Positions 20,823-31,791 of a stretch of 64,000 bases of DNA are shown here, in pieces; within the stretch, counting starts at the first letter, position 1, and each line of letters starts with the position of its first letter. Under the pieces are notes generated by a model that was not told the DNA's origin, did not search any database, and was given only the letters and a program-made list of their open reading frames with translations. This stretch comes from Eukaryota sp. TZLM1-RC (Eukaryota; Metamonada: BaSk clade), in contig JAUPSS010000006.1 of the NCBI GenBank assembly GCA_040285825.1, forward strand, positions 186,001-250,000. The letters run 5' to 3'. The translations under genes were made by a program, and so were the position numbers.

Positions 20823-21578
20823 TTTCCGCCGAGAAAACAGAAAAAAAGCCGCCGAACAGAAACTCCAACTAAATTGCTAACACTGAAAAATCTTGTTAGG
20901 TGATGTTTATGAAAAAGTGCAAATAGAAAAAACTACGAAAAGACTCACATGAAGAATTTCAAGATATATAATGATCCATACTGAATTTCGATGAAAACAA
21001 TAGTAAAGATCTTTGGATCTTTGGACTCAAGAATCAGTAAGAATCAGTGGTGAGCTGAGATTAATCGCACAAGGTCTGAGGCGAAGATGATACAGAGATT
21101 CAAATCAGTAATTGGAGATCCCAGCCAAGTAGTTATCGGAATTGGAGACTGGGAACAACGAAAACACATGAAATTCAGAGAACCAACCAAAGCAAAAGGT
21201 TTGAGAATTCTATTTAAAAAGGCTGATTATAAGGTCTTTTTAATTGATGAGTTTCGAACCAGTTGCTGTTGTTTCAACTGTAAGAAAGCGGAGAAAACAG
21301 TTGAAACATTCCGATGGTGCAGAATTACCAGGCCATGGAAGAGGCATGAGAAGTCTATTCGTCACGGGGTAACCATGTGTAAATCATGTGAAAGTTTGTG
21401 GAATAGAGATCGAAATGCTTCGCTGAATATGTTGGCAGTGATGGAAGCACAGGTAAGGGGTGGAGATAGACCGGTATACCTACAGAGAGCCAAGGTTGAT
21501 GTCAGTTCAAAGAAAATGGTTTCAAGGAGAAAATCTTCCTCCACTACTCAAATACTTAGTCCCTCTACACCAGTGTAA
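20823..21578 (+). pseudogene. Fanzor (OMEGA, TnpB-like RNA-guided nuclease) C-terminal relic
   Basis: From 21087 an open frame of 163 residues carries a string of Fanzor marks: GDWEQRKHMKF (20-30), EPTKAKGLR, LIDEFRTS (52-59), a zinc-ribbon pair C62-x2-C65 and C98-x2-C101, and LWNRDRNASLNM, whose D108 fits the RuvC-III aspartate. The glutamate in DEFRTS is a candidate for the displaced second catalytic residue. Upstream, about 20823-21086 reads in the same frame as protein-like sequence (RTRSEAKMIQRF leads into the ORF) but holds four stops. No RuvC-I motif or N-terminal half is found here. Family members are transposon-encoded and use an RNA guide from their 3' end. This copy looks inactive. 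Confidence 0.75.
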
Positions 21579-21620
21579 AAAGGACACTTATTTCATTGTT
21601 TTAGACTTCATCTGTAACAA

Positions 21621-21959
21621 ATGAAAGTCTCTGAGAACCTCCGTAAGATGCGTTTTCTGCAGAAGGCCACAAAGTCAAAGTCGGCAACTAAATCTTCTAC
21701 ATCAGTGCTTGAACAATGGCGTCTTATAAAACCAGATCCTGTTCCTGAGGAAACTGTTATACCTTACGTCGACACTACATGCTCCAAGTTAATCGTAGGA
21801 AGGTTCTCTTTCAACGGCTTCAACCCTTCCATTGAGAAACTTCACACATCCAGAAAAAGACAATCTGTCAAGGAGGAGGACGTCTCTACCGCTGAGATGC
21901 TTTCCCATTACGAGAAGAATGTTAAAGCTCCTCCAGCAAAGAAGAAGAGGGATGTTTAG
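21621..21959 (+). CDS. MPHOSPH6: MPP6/MPHOSPH6 nuclear exosome cofactor
   Basis: 112 residues from ATG to TAG. The N-terminus has SENLRKMRFLQKA, like the SKNLLRMKFMQR start of the family. A Trp follows in LEQWRLI. The core signature CSKLIVGRFSFNGFNPSIEKL matches the GRMSFRGFNPEVEKL block. A STAEMLSHYEK segment corresponds to the SDEEMARRYE region, and the tail is Lys-rich. In yeast and human MPP6 binds Rrp6/Rrp40 and helps recruit the Mtr4 helicase to the nuclear exosome for rRNA and cryptic RNA processing. It lies only about 40 bases after the Fanzor relic. It looks complete and functional. Confidence 0.8.
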   Translation: MKVSENLRKMRFLQKATKSKSATKSSTSVLEQWRLIKPDPVPEETVIPYVDTTCSKLIVGRFSFNGFNPSIEKLHTSRKRQSVKEEDVSTAEMLSHYEKNVKAPPAKKKRDV

Positions 21960-24900
21960 TCTTTGAGTTGTTTATTTAGCCTTTTTGTGTTTCTAATTTT
22001 GTTGTCTTTTTTTGGTTGTTTTATTTAATCTAATAATGAGAAATTTTTAATTCTTTTATGAGTTTAGTTTTTATAAAAGTGTTGAATTTTACTGTGCAAA
22101 AAACTGTTCTAGTGATTATACAAATGAATAGTAATCTGGGTTTTGAGATAATTACTTTGAAACAAAACTTTGGTTATTGTACTTTGAATTGATTTTTGAC
22201 TGATTCTCCTCAACAATGTTAAATGGAACACTCAACAGTGTTCTTTCTCTATTTTTCATACCGACATACATTGCGACATAAATGAGAAATAGATTATTAC
22301 TATTTTGAAGTGAGACAAACTGAGGCGGTCGCGAATGTAATGTGCTATAGTTATATTTATTTTAAATTAAAACTATTCATTTTTTCTAAAAATTACAGTC
22401 TAAAAATCAATGTCTTTATAACAAGCTTCCACACTATTAAACCCTACAGCAGTAATGTCTTCGTAATGTACACTGACAGACATCAGAGCTTTCGGAATCA
22501 TTGTAGGAACATAGTTAATAGATTGCATCTGCTTTTTAACGATTAAGAGAAGCACTTGTGATAAAACAAGCAGATTAGTATTTTGTAGAGGGCATCTTGA
22601 TTTATTGAATTTAGATACATTGGGTTCAATTAAATTTTACTAAGTTTTGGATTAATCGAACTGCTTTTTTTGGTCAAACTACAAAACATTTCCCGACTTG
22701 AAAATATACTAATAAACTACTGACAACCCAAGAACCAATGAATTTGAAAATGCAATTGTACCTCTGTCCCTCCCAAATATAGTGAGAAGAGCTGTTCTAA
22801 ATTTGGACACTTCAAAACCCTTTTCCTATATTCAACAACCCCCCAAATCAATTCCCCTCTAGCTCCAACAATAATCCTCTGTAGGTATCCTTTTAAGTGA
22901 AATTCAATCTTCACCTTACTTCCAACATTGCGACGTTAGGAAAAGAATTAAGCACTCAATTTGTTGCGAGGTCACAAGAAAGCCTTGTTTCATGCACGAC
23001 ATAGTTTTTAAACAGTGTCTTCAACTTTGGTCTGAAAGAAACCGATCCTGTTCTTATTGCCGCGAACCTTCACAGCTACCGTCCTCGGGAGAGAATCTCA
23101 CAATCAGTCAGGCAATCAATGAAATTCTCAGCTAAATTCTCAGCTCCTGATGGTGCGACCATGGTGCGATCACTGTGAGCATTATATCGACTCTTACATC
23201 GTCTTACACTAGAGCTTAACCAATAACACCCAAGACCTATCAATTAGCTTTCCCCTCTTAACTTCTAGTATTGAGTCTGGTTTCAGGTAACCCTACTTAA
23301 GTCGGCTGATTTATTGTGGGCAAGCTGTTTACTAAGCGTTGAGTTTTTCAATATTGAGATTTAATTCTAATACAGTCTAAGGGAATGTAGTTTTGGATAG
23401 ACAAACAAAGGATATTGACTGAGAGCCAGATCACAAGTTTTTTGACTATATCAATGCTGATATATTGACTCTTATGTATTGTTTTTATGTTGTTTGCGTA
23501 TTTTGTTTATGTTATAAATTAGTTTTTCTTAACAATTGTTTTTTAACGTTATGACAACCTGTGTGTTCTGATGTATTGATTTTGTCAAAGTCCTTTCCTT
23601 TAACATTGCTCAACTTTCTTGATTGCTCAACAAGCTTCGTCTACCGAGGGATTGATGAACCCTAAAACAACGAGATTCTCCAACAACCCACTCAGATTTT
23701 GGCCAAATTGTTCCCATTGATCCTGCTGTAGGTTGAAGATAACTGGAAGAAATAGTATCAGCAATTTCAGTTATGAATGAAAAGCTTTGTTAGGTGACAA
23801 AAGACTACCCTGACACGGTGTTCATTCAGAATTGTTCGACAACAAATTTATTGCTTACTATCAATGAAAACCAATATGCACATCAATTTCCTTCAAAATC
23901 AAAAAAAAGCTGAAATCAACTCGCATTAGGTGTTTTTGTCATTATTACGACAATCCAAATGGTCTCTGAATACAAGATGCTATAAAAACGTAGAACAACA
24001 GAGGAAGACAAACAAATTTTTCATCAGTTTCATTCTTCCGGTCGAGTTTCAATCCTTTCCGAGCTAGTACCTTATTGTTTTTATTGAGATAAGTATTAGT
24101 GTTTGTAAGAACCTTGTCATGATTGATACAAACATCCAAAACACAGTAATTGATTAGTAAACACTTTGGCAAACTACAAAAACTATCACATTCTCAATCG
24201 AGGTTTTTACATAAAACACACCATAAAGTCAACATGTTTATTCATCATCAACAAAGGGTTAAGAATTTTGAGGTTGTTTCATTATCTTTCAACATGGTTA
24301 TTAGTCATTTTCTTCATTCATCCTATCATTAAAACAGTGTAGTTACCATCAGGAATTTTGACTGGAGAGTAAAAGAGGTTTTTTATATTGCTAATTGCAT
24401 TAACGAAAAAACCATCGGTTTGAGGAAAAGACACACAATTTGAATCTTCTTCGTTAGGAGAGAAGCAGGAGTGTTTGTTTGCTGCACTTTAGTGTTCAAA
24501 CAAGCATGAGTAAGTAAAAAGTGCTATTGAATTGCATTTCATAACAATAATTAGGTTGAAGTTTCAGTTTATACAAAGGCTGACACAAAATTTCCAACCT
24601 GTCTACCCTATTACATTCATATTTAGGGTTTCAATTTGAATAACGTGAAAACTTGTTCTATTATAGGTCATTATTCGGTGACTGTCTTAGAAACATTCAG
24701 ATTATACAACAATTTATGTGATTTACACAAGTTCTGAATTTTTCTAAGTATCAACATAAGCTGACTGTCGCATTGTTTTAATTTGCAAAGTATTCAAAAA
24801 GTCACTAAGTGGCTTATTACTTGAGAAACTCAGAAACCATCATGAACACACAGTTTTTGAGATATGTGTCATTGATGATACCACCGTATTGTTGAGCAAT

Positions 24901-25466
24901 GCATTCAACAGAAATGTCTTTTTCAGATTTGAGAAAACTTACACATTGTGAACAGAATTGTATTTAGGATTGAAATTTTCACTGTGGTATTCAGCAGTTG
25001 CAGAATCATAACTGTCAAGGTTGTTTCAAACATTGTTGTTGGTATAGTAAATCTTTTTTTTACTACATGACATTGTATTATATTTTCACTACTCTCTGGA
25101 CCAGCTTCCCAAATGTTGGTTGTTTTGTCACAAAATATAGAGACTAAAATGTGTTCAGGTTGAATTATAAATAAGATTTAAGAATAATTGTTTTTAAATA
25201 CAATCTTGTTGCACAAGCTAATTAGAAGCTAATCATGTTTATTTCTTGCATTCCAAGAGCTGTTGAAATTACTTCACAGAGTTCTTGTTAAATGACTAGA
25301 CTAGATGTAGGATGCTTACCAGTAAAAATGTACTCTTCAATCTCTTCTAGCAGCACGGTTGGTTCCAATAGTCGTTTTGCTTGACACTTGACGTTAACAA
25401 CAGACAACTTTTGAACTTCTTGTTTGTCGTTTTTCTGACACATTTTGTAAAATTCTATTTCCTCAA
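21960..25466. other. Long stretch without a recognisable gene
   Basis: AT-rich DNA with scattered short frames. About 23030-23165 has two protein-like frames of 30-50 codons with higher GC (RSCSYCREPSQL in one), too short to assign. No repeats shared with the rest of the window were noticed before the hAT element at 25475. Confidence 0.4.
22717..22929 (-). CDS. Possible short exon or gene fragment, unknown
   Basis: An open frame of about 70 codons without a clear ATG reads KIEFHLKGYLQRIIVGARG and ends LHFQIHWFLGCQ. Composition is more protein-like than its surroundings, but no family is recognised and the start is unresolved. It may be chance. Confidence 0.2.
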   Translation of the reverse strand, partial: NVGSKVKIEFHLKGYLQRIIVGARGELIWGVVEYRKRVLKCPNLEQLFSLYLGGTEVQLHFQIHWFLGCQ

Positions 25467-25474
25467 GAATTACA

Positions 25475-26057
25475 TAGGGCTGTCTAAGTTCTGTTCAGAA
25501 AATATTTGGAACCTGAACTAAACGAAACCATTGTGCTTATGAACTGAACCGAACTGAACCAGTTCCGAACCGGTATAATAAAGGAATAGTCTGTTTTTTT
25601 TTAAAAAACTTATTTTGAAAACAAAACAAAGAGAGTTATGAATTCTACGGACAATACGCATTAAGGTTCCATTTCTGGTGTTCTCACCAGAGGGGTTTGG
25701 CATTTCGTTCACAAGTAGTAACGTCACAACGGATAAGACCATTTGGGAGACGGGTCATATATTTCAGAACCCAGAACCTGTTGGGTGAAGTGAAAGGAGA
25801 AGACATTATGTGTTCTATTATAGATATGAAACGAAAGAAGTCAAATGCAAAATATAAACTTTGATTTGACATTTTGAAAAACCAAATTAAACAAAAATTA
25901 AGCATATTTATTAATTACTGGTTGTATTCATTTATTTTATGTCATTGCAATAACTGAATACAAGTTATAAACAGTGTTTAAAAAACAATCTGAGACATTG
26001 GCTGAACTGGTTCAGAACCAGTTTAAACTAGTTCCGAACTGAACCTGCACAATCCTA
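25475..26057. mobile_element. Non-autonomous hAT-type DNA transposon with 8-bp target duplication
   Basis: Left end TAGGGCTGTCTAAGTTC and the reverse complement of the right end (TAGGATTGTGCAGGTTC) are imperfect inverted repeats. The 8-bp direct repeat GAATTACA flanks both ends exactly (25467-25474 and 26058-26065), the target-site length of hAT elements. Subterminal GAACTGAACC/GGTTCAGAACC repeats add support. On the minus strand at about 25684-25830 the frame reads RFWVLKYMTRLPNGLIRCDV, possibly a degenerate BED finger of the transposase N-terminus. The total of 583 bp cannot encode a full transposase. Confidence 0.75.
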
Positions 26058-26566
26058 GAATTACATCCTTCCGTTTATAGCAAAATAACTGAACGATTTA
26101 TTTTTCATTTTGTTTTTGAAAAACTAAATACGAAATTGATCAAGAAAATAAGAAAATTGGGAAATTGTTGTGGGAGACTATTCGAGAGTTTTTGGTGAGG
26201 GTTTACAACAACTTGTTGTAGGACGAATCAAATAGTTAAAATACCACAAACAATTCAACTATTAACTTATTTATTAACTTATGTTTATAAGACATCTCCA
26301 GACAATATCCAGGAATTGTTTATGTAAAAAAATGTGTGCCAGAATACGTTACGAACTTTTTTTAAACAATTCACTGTTTGTGCCAATGTCTTTGAGTGAA
26401 GTAGTAGAGATACTACTTAATACCAGGTGCTCATCCGCATGATTGATGGATATGTGAGGTAGTTATCGATGAGCTCCTACGATCACTTGATTTGTTATAA
26501 AAACAATGATAATACTAATGATAATTTATGATAGTGAGTTGCAATACACAATCCATATCAACATAT

Positions 26567-26785
26567 TCAATGTCAAACCCCCGAACTCCAACCTGCCACC
26601 AGACTTCCTCCCATTTTCCTGTGTCTCCTCCGTGGAAACACCGTCGTCAAGAATCGCCTTTCAATTCTCGATCCAGCTCGCCATCTATATGTGAGTCATA
26701 TCATTACCGTCTCCCACCTTTACAGATCATTGGTGAAGCAGAATTTGCAATTTGTGGCACATTGTATTGGATTGTAACTGCTTGA
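26567..26785 (+). CDS. Small Ser/Pro-rich open frame, unknown
   Basis: From an ATG at 26570 (MSNPRTPTCHQTSS) the frame has higher GC than the surroundings and SRSSSPS-type low complexity over about 43 codons. It then runs about 30 further codons to a TGA. A GTGAGT...TTTACAG candidate intron (35 nt) lies at the change in composition, but removing it gives a quick stop. It could be a first exon. No family recognised. Confidence 0.25.
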   Translation, partial: SMSNPRTPTCHQTSSHFPVSPPWKHRRQESPFNSRSSSPSICESYHYRLPPLQIIGEAEFAICGTLYWIVTA

Positions 26786-27113
26786 GCGAGGGATTTAGAT
26801 ATCGAATAAGTTTCAACAATGCAGTATTCTCGGAGAAACTCAAGGGCAAATTGTTTTCTGTCATAACATCGATGAGAAGGCTCAGGATAGTTTACATTTC
26901 CTTTTTGGTGACTTCTGGAAAAGCTTTTTTGGTTACGAAAAGAGTGGTAGGTTGTGGAGAGGCTGACGACAAACAGAATACATCCGTATTGGGGAAATTA
27001 ATGAAGTGAATCGTTATCCATATGGAACGGAGATATTTTGATATTATCAATAATATTATAGATTAAAGAAAATAAGAATTCAGTAAAATCCTAGCTGGCG
27101 GTTTTTAGGTTTC

Positions 27114-27198
27114 AATACAGTCGGTTTTGGTTCAGCGAGGTTTTGGGAAAAATGGTTTTGGTTCGGAACCAGAACTGAACCTGGACAGCCCTAGTCTG
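27114..27198. mobile_element. Isolated hAT-like transposon terminus
   Basis: GGTTCGGAACCAGAACTGAA followed by CCTGGACAGCCCTAG is the reverse complement of the left end of the element at 25475 (TAGGGCTGTC, GTTCAG). The partner end with a matching target duplication was not found, so it is a solo or rearranged end. Confidence 0.45.
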
Positions 27199-27639
27199 TT
27201 TAGGTGTAGTTCATGAAGATATAATCCCAGTTGACCCAAATTCGGTTGTGAATTGTTTCACTTTTACTTTTGTCCTACTTTGTTCAAGATGTACCACATT
27301 TTCTTTACATTGAGTGTACCGCTTTAAGTTTTCCCTTTGAAATTTGACACACTACCCGTCGTTTATTCCACATCTATTTTCTTTTGGTGGATGACCTCAA
27401 TACCCATTGTATCCATGCGACATAGCCAAATTCTTAAACCCAAGTGTTCAGTATGAGCATGGTTTTGTATGTAAAGCAAAGGGAGCAGCACTGTCTCTAA
27501 TTTCTACACATAGTGCATTTCACGCAAAGTAAGACAGTACAATGTTACTAACCGTTGGCAGTACCTTGATACAAATACCATAAACTACCGGTGATTGGTG
27601 CAACTGTATCTGCCAAAAAATTAATTAGCATTTTGCTCT

Positions 27640-27990
27640 TTCCAACAAAGACTGTAATACAGATACCCTTTTCAGATATCCTCTGAAACCTTGCCAACCC
27701 AACTCTGTTATGGTTAGTTTCGGCTCTTTTACTCCAATTCCTTTGCTTGCATCACTTTCCTTCACCCCCAATCTCGATAAATACCGGGTTTGCCGCTGAA
27801 CTTTTGATAACAATTTCTATCTTCTCTCTTTCATCGTATCTCTTCCTGATGATGTAAATCTCCGTAACACTCATCTCCTCTGTGATGCATTGTTTGTTCT
27901 GCTCTCATCTGTAAAAATACGACTTGAATTCAAAGTCACACAGTGGGACTCGAACCCAGATGGACGATTCCAATTGTGATGATTTATCTC
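27640..27990 (-). repeat. Dispersed repeat with tRNA-like B box, copy 1
   Basis: Shares TTTCAGATATCCTCTGAAAC and CCTTGCCAACCCAACTC with the copies at 39565, 47250 and 62165. It ends with a B-box-like element: on the minus strand CTGGGTTCGAGTCCCAC at about 27942-27958, with a weak A-box-like TGGCGAGAT about 45 bases upstream. No acceptor stem pairs, so it is not a tRNA gene. A tRNA-derived SINE is the simplest reading. Confidence 0.45.
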
Positions 27991-28230
27991 GCCATTTGCC
28001 AAACTTACTCTTTTTTGTGTGTTGGTTTTATTTACCGACCTGACGTCTTGTTTTTATCAGCAATTATTGAGGGAAATCGTCTAAACAATTATTTCTCAAG
28101 TTATTGTAGTTTTTTCCCTAAAATCTCTTTCTTAATTTACAAGCTGCACTTATAGCTTTACAAACTTAGCTTTTTTTAGCTCGCATACCCAAGCATTTTT
28201 TTTCATTTAATTGATTTTTGAATTTTACAG

Positions 28231-28926
28231 AGTCTCTACCAATTATTAAGAGTAATTCTTTTTATTTTGAGTCTTTATTTATAAATACATAAACAACCAA
28301 GTAATCATCAATCATTCAGTTTGTAATTGATTGAGGGTGATTATGGTTAAGAAAGATCTGATTACATGTGTCTGTATAGTCTACATGGTTTTGGATCTTT
28401 GTTGGTTTAATACTTACAGCAATTTCATTTATGAATTAATTTGAGGGTTTCTTTTTTTACGTCAACATGATTAATTCATTTTTATTTTCTTTATGTACTA
28501 CAACAATTAATATTGTATATTTCTACATTTAAGATAGGTTTAATTATGAAATGACTAAAACAGGATCGATCTTTTGAATTTCTTCCTTTACTGTGATTTT
28601 CCCTTTTCTAGAAATTGTCAATTTTCTCAAAAAATATATTCTTCCGCTTTATTTTCACAAAACTACAGCACTTCTAAACTTCTGCTTGTTCAGCAGCTGG
28701 AAAGTTAATTTGAGGGTCAAAACAAGGTTTAACATAAAAAAAGATACTTTTTCAAGAAATTGTTGCTCACAGATGTATTTCGTACATATCTTGCTCGTAC
28801 ATGCTGCTTGAATCGAAATCATTCTGATTGTCCTTCTTAATCAAAGTTTGGTTAAAAAGATACAATATTCAAGCCTGATTGAAAGTTTGTTGCCGCAGAC
28901 TCAATCAAAGTTTGGTTATCTTCATT
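28231..28926. repeat. Repeat block A, copy 1
   Basis: Begins GAGTCTCTACC, contains TTATAAATACATAAACAACC and GATCTGATTACATGTGTCTG, and ends near CAAAGTTTGGTTATCTTC. Near-identical copies lie at 40757-41432, 48439-49110 and 63337-64000 (cut by the window), with a partial copy at 29690-29957. No good coding frame. The element it belongs to is not identified. Confidence 0.75.
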
Positions 28927-29478
28927 TTCCTCGGAACAACAGGCACATTAAACCTCAGTGACCTACAAGAAATCTTTGAAGGAGATTCAAGATAAACTTA
29001 CATGCATTTAATAAAAAGAATGTTTCTCTTGAATTATTCAGATTGAAATTGATGTAGTGTTCGAGAACAGAATCAGCAACTACTGCTTCGGGTTGGGCTA
29101 ATGGTTCATCTGGCAAAAGAGAGAAAGGATAATTGGCACAGACATTCGTTTTATCTAGAGCATTACAATGAGCACGAATAAAATTTTTTTGTCCAGGATT
29201 GACAAGTTTTAGGTAGACTTGTCTTCACGTTAGACGCTAATTGACGAGCCCGACAAGCAAGGTAAGGAGAAATCCCTTTTCTATTGATAAAATTACGTTT
29301 CTGAGACTGCAGCCAAGCATTGAGAAAAAGATTGAATGAATTTCTATAAGGCACTAAAGAATTTTCCCATGAAGAAACAAGAGACCTGTCTTGTTGATGC
29401 CGTAGGTTGGAAATGTGAGGTTAAGATAAAGGTGATTTATTTTCTATTCATTTTATAAAAGCCTAAGGGCGCCAACAC
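28927..29478 (-). pseudogene. Unidentified repeat-borne ORF (block B), copy 1, with LTR-like upstream end
   Basis: On the minus strand, just after TGTTGGCGCCC at 29478, a frame without ATG reads RHQQDRSLVSSWENS and LVPYRNSFNLFLNAW, then LACRARQLASNVKTSLPK and QSWTK. It breaks here, while the copies at 41457-41900 and 49200-49560 stay open longer. The Trp-, Arg- and Cys-rich text looks like real protein, but I recognise no domain. The upstream TGTTGGCGCC and TATA-like TTTTATAAAA resemble the 79-bp LTR seen at 35927-36005. Confidence 0.4.
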
Positions 29479-29559
29479 TGCTTCTCCGGTTTTTCAAAAT
29501 CAATCAGCTTTATAATGAATATTCAACTAACATCAATAACTAATAAACTAAACTAATTC

Positions 29560-29640
29560 TTCTTATTTCTATTACTACGTCTAGGCCGTTTAGGGGCGCT
29601 AGACTCGTTTGTGTCTCATTGGGTTTACTTCTTTGAAATT
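29560..29640 (-). pseudogene. Integrase-polyprotein C-terminal tail fragment
   Basis: On the minus strand it reads KRPRRSNRNK, matching the KRPRRSNRIRKRS end of the integrase ORFs at 36107, 37738 and 45426. A related fragment occurs near 42060 and 49740. Only the tail remains. Confidence 0.5.
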
Positions 29641-29647
29641 TTGATTT

Positions 29648-29960
29648 TAACTTTGTGTTTGTTCGCTGACTTTTGTTTACTATTTTATTGGAGTCTCTAC
29701 CAAATATTAAGAGTAATTCTCTTTATTTTGAGTGTCTATTTTTAAATACATAATCGACTGAGTAATCATCAATCATTCAGTTTGTAATTGATTGAGGTTG
29801 ACTACGGTCAAGAAAGATCTGATTACGTGTGTCTGTATAGTCTACATGTTATTGGATCTTTGGAGGTTTAATACTTATAACAACTTCATTTATGCATCAA
29901 TTTGAGGGTTTCTTTTTTTTAATTCAACATAATTAATTCATTTTAATTTTGTTAACACGA
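29648..29960. repeat. Repeat block A, partial copy
   Basis: Matches 40700-41000 (TTTGTTTACTA, GGAGTCTCTACCAAATATT, AGAAAGATCTGATTACGTGT), then stops. It is a second, truncated copy close to block A copy 1. Confidence 0.65.
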
Positions 29961-30200
29961 AATTCCAGTTCTGATTCATTACTTTTGAGGAGTTAATACA
30001 AACACTCATGTACCCGTTTGTTTCAAATCAAAATCCGTTAACCTATGTTTCTGATCCAACTCGTGCATTGATTTTTTAACTTCTGAGATTAATAATTAAC
30101 ATTGATCCTGATAATTAAAGTCACGTTGAGGATGCGGAATTTCTGCATTTTCTAAAGCTAATGATGAGATTATACCATCATTGATGGTGCCACCAAAGTC

Positions 30201-30497
30201 TTACCGAGTGCACATTTTGAACTCGTACAACTTCATTGTGATAGTGGTATCACTGTATCCTAGTTCATGGCGCACATGCACCTTGTTTCTAACAGCAAGT
30301 TTAGTTGTAACAAAGATTTCATCAGGATGAAATTGGATATTGTCACCTCTATCCGCAACGAATCGACCTCCCAACAGCAAGAGAACCTTAATCGTTCTCT
30401 CTCTTGGGTGGACATTTTCAACTAGGAAATGCCTTACCGTTCCTCTGAGTGATGGTCCTTTGTGATGGTGAGGATACATCTTGGCGATACAAAACAA
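30201..30497 (-). CDS. Unidentified repeat-associated ORF
   Basis: 98 codons reading KMYPHHHKGPSLRGTVRHFL, then LLLLGGRFVADRGDNIQF and ending YEFKMCTR. No domain recognised. It lies downstream, on the same strand, of the Gag-like ORF at 30856-31454, with about 350 bases of broken frames between. It could be a later part of that element's polyprotein. Its integrity as a gene is doubtful. Confidence 0.3.
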   Translation of the reverse strand: MFCIAKMYPHHHKGPSLRGTVRHFLVENVHPRERTIKVLLLLGGRFVADRGDNIQFHPDEIFVTTKLAVRNKVHVRHELGYSDTTITMKLYEFKMCTR

Positions 30498-30855
30498 CCT
30501 GTCCTTATACTCATCACTTCCGCCGACATTAGTTTTCCCATGCGGAGTCGTTCGTCAGGAATGGCATCCCTGTGTCAATATTTAGTTTTCGGAGTAGCTG
30601 CCTGATACTTTGTACGCGGTGCGTCAAAGTAACAATTTCCAGGATCTTCAGCTACAAAACTAACCGAGCTCTCTGAATCGTTCCAAAAAATCGACTTCTT
30701 GATCTTGTTGTTCGAGAACTAAGTCGTCCTGCGTTTATCCACGTGAGCTACCAAATAGGAAAGGCCATCGTTTCTTTGGAAACTCTTCCCTTTCCTCTAT
30801 ACAAGAAGAATCGACAATAATATTGGATTCATTCTCGATGGCAGCCTCGATTTCA

Positions 30856-31454
30856 TCATCGCTCCAATCTTTGATCAGGTAGGCTAGCAATGATAGACCG
30901 GAAGAAGTCTATAACAGTATAGGCGATTCTCTTCTTCAATTTTCGACGGTACCACTCTTGAGAAGTGCGGTATTCTGTGTCCGTCCATTGAATATCAGAA
31001 GGGGCAGTGGGGGGTTTATCACCATTCCAATGTCTAGTCCCATCGTTTGGGTTTGATGCTCCCATCTGAGAGGAGGTAACAGTAACAGAAGACGAGTCTT
31101 TATGAGCTTTTTCGGACGGGGAGGGAGGAGGGTTCGTGTTAGAGATATCCTCTCCATCTCCTTCCGTCACTTTCGAAGGAAGCTGTTGGTTTCTCACACC
31201 AAGAGGTAACTTCATCCCATTTGGGAGATTGTTGTTTGGGTCATAGGTGTAGTCGCCTATGTTACTTTCTGTATGCGGAGCGTTCTTCGTAGATGAAGTG
31301 CTTCTCTCCTCAGGCGGAGGATTACTCTTCCGAATGGAAGGACTACTCTTTAGGAAGGATTACTCTCCTTTGTATGAGGTCTCTCCTGGTGAGGAGGATT
31401 GCTGTTCACATCATGGCCGCCTAAGCCATTAATTAATGATGCTGTTGTAGACAT
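30856..31454 (-). pseudogene. Gag-like N-terminal ORF of an LTR element, divergent subfamily
   Basis: From ATG 31454 the frame starts MSTTASLINGLGGH and has repeats around KSSPSIRKSNPPPEE. It shifts frame by one base near 31355, then runs open through MKLPLGVRNQQLPSK to a stop at 30856. The leader before the ATG (ACTAGT..ACCTTT) resembles the leader of the MSDIFQQD ORFs at 35844, 37476 and 45163, and both are Pro/Ser-rich and acidic. I infer a first ORF of a related retroelement. No zinc knuckle is visible. Confidence 0.35.
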
Positions 31455-31791
31455 GCTGCGTAACAGGTAAAATGATGAAGATCATTTACTAAATCCACCG
31501 GTCCTTCTAAAGGTTATCACTAGTGAAGTATCGATGACAAATGTACACAGTACAACACATCTCGGCAAAAATCAGGATTCAAATTATCTAGTTCATCTGG
31601 CATTTCTTTGATGTCATTTTCGTTTTAAGATATCCACGTGCACCACAAAACAGATAAAATAGATGTTCAGTATGTTAATTGCTGGTAGTTTTCAAACCAC
31701 GGAGTTTTTTCAAATGAGAAAATCGCATAACTTTAGAATCTGAATGTTCAAGTGCCAAATAGATCCCCCAAAAATTACGTATGGCCCCAAA
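31455..31791. other. Stretch without a recognisable gene
   Basis: Separates the Gag-like ORF from the Fanzor-like fragment. No LTR or promoter signature was found beyond the shared leader. Confidence 0.3.

Larger units (their letters stand above)
26058..27630. other. Mostly non-coding stretch between hAT sequences and the repeat family
   Basis: Apart from the small frame near 26570 and the hAT-like terminus at 27114, nothing recognisable was seen. Confidence 0.4.

Noticed and set aside
23030-23165. Possible RING-like SCSYCREPSQL frame.
   Set aside because: Fewer than 40 codons with no upstream cysteine pairs, and a competing frame of equal quality overlaps it.
27941-27970. tRNA gene suggested by GGTTCGAGTCCCA on the minus strand (also near 39966, 47651 and 62583).
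   Set aside because: Only the T-arm is present. No acceptor stem pairing, D-arm or anticodon arm at tRNA spacing was found in any copy.
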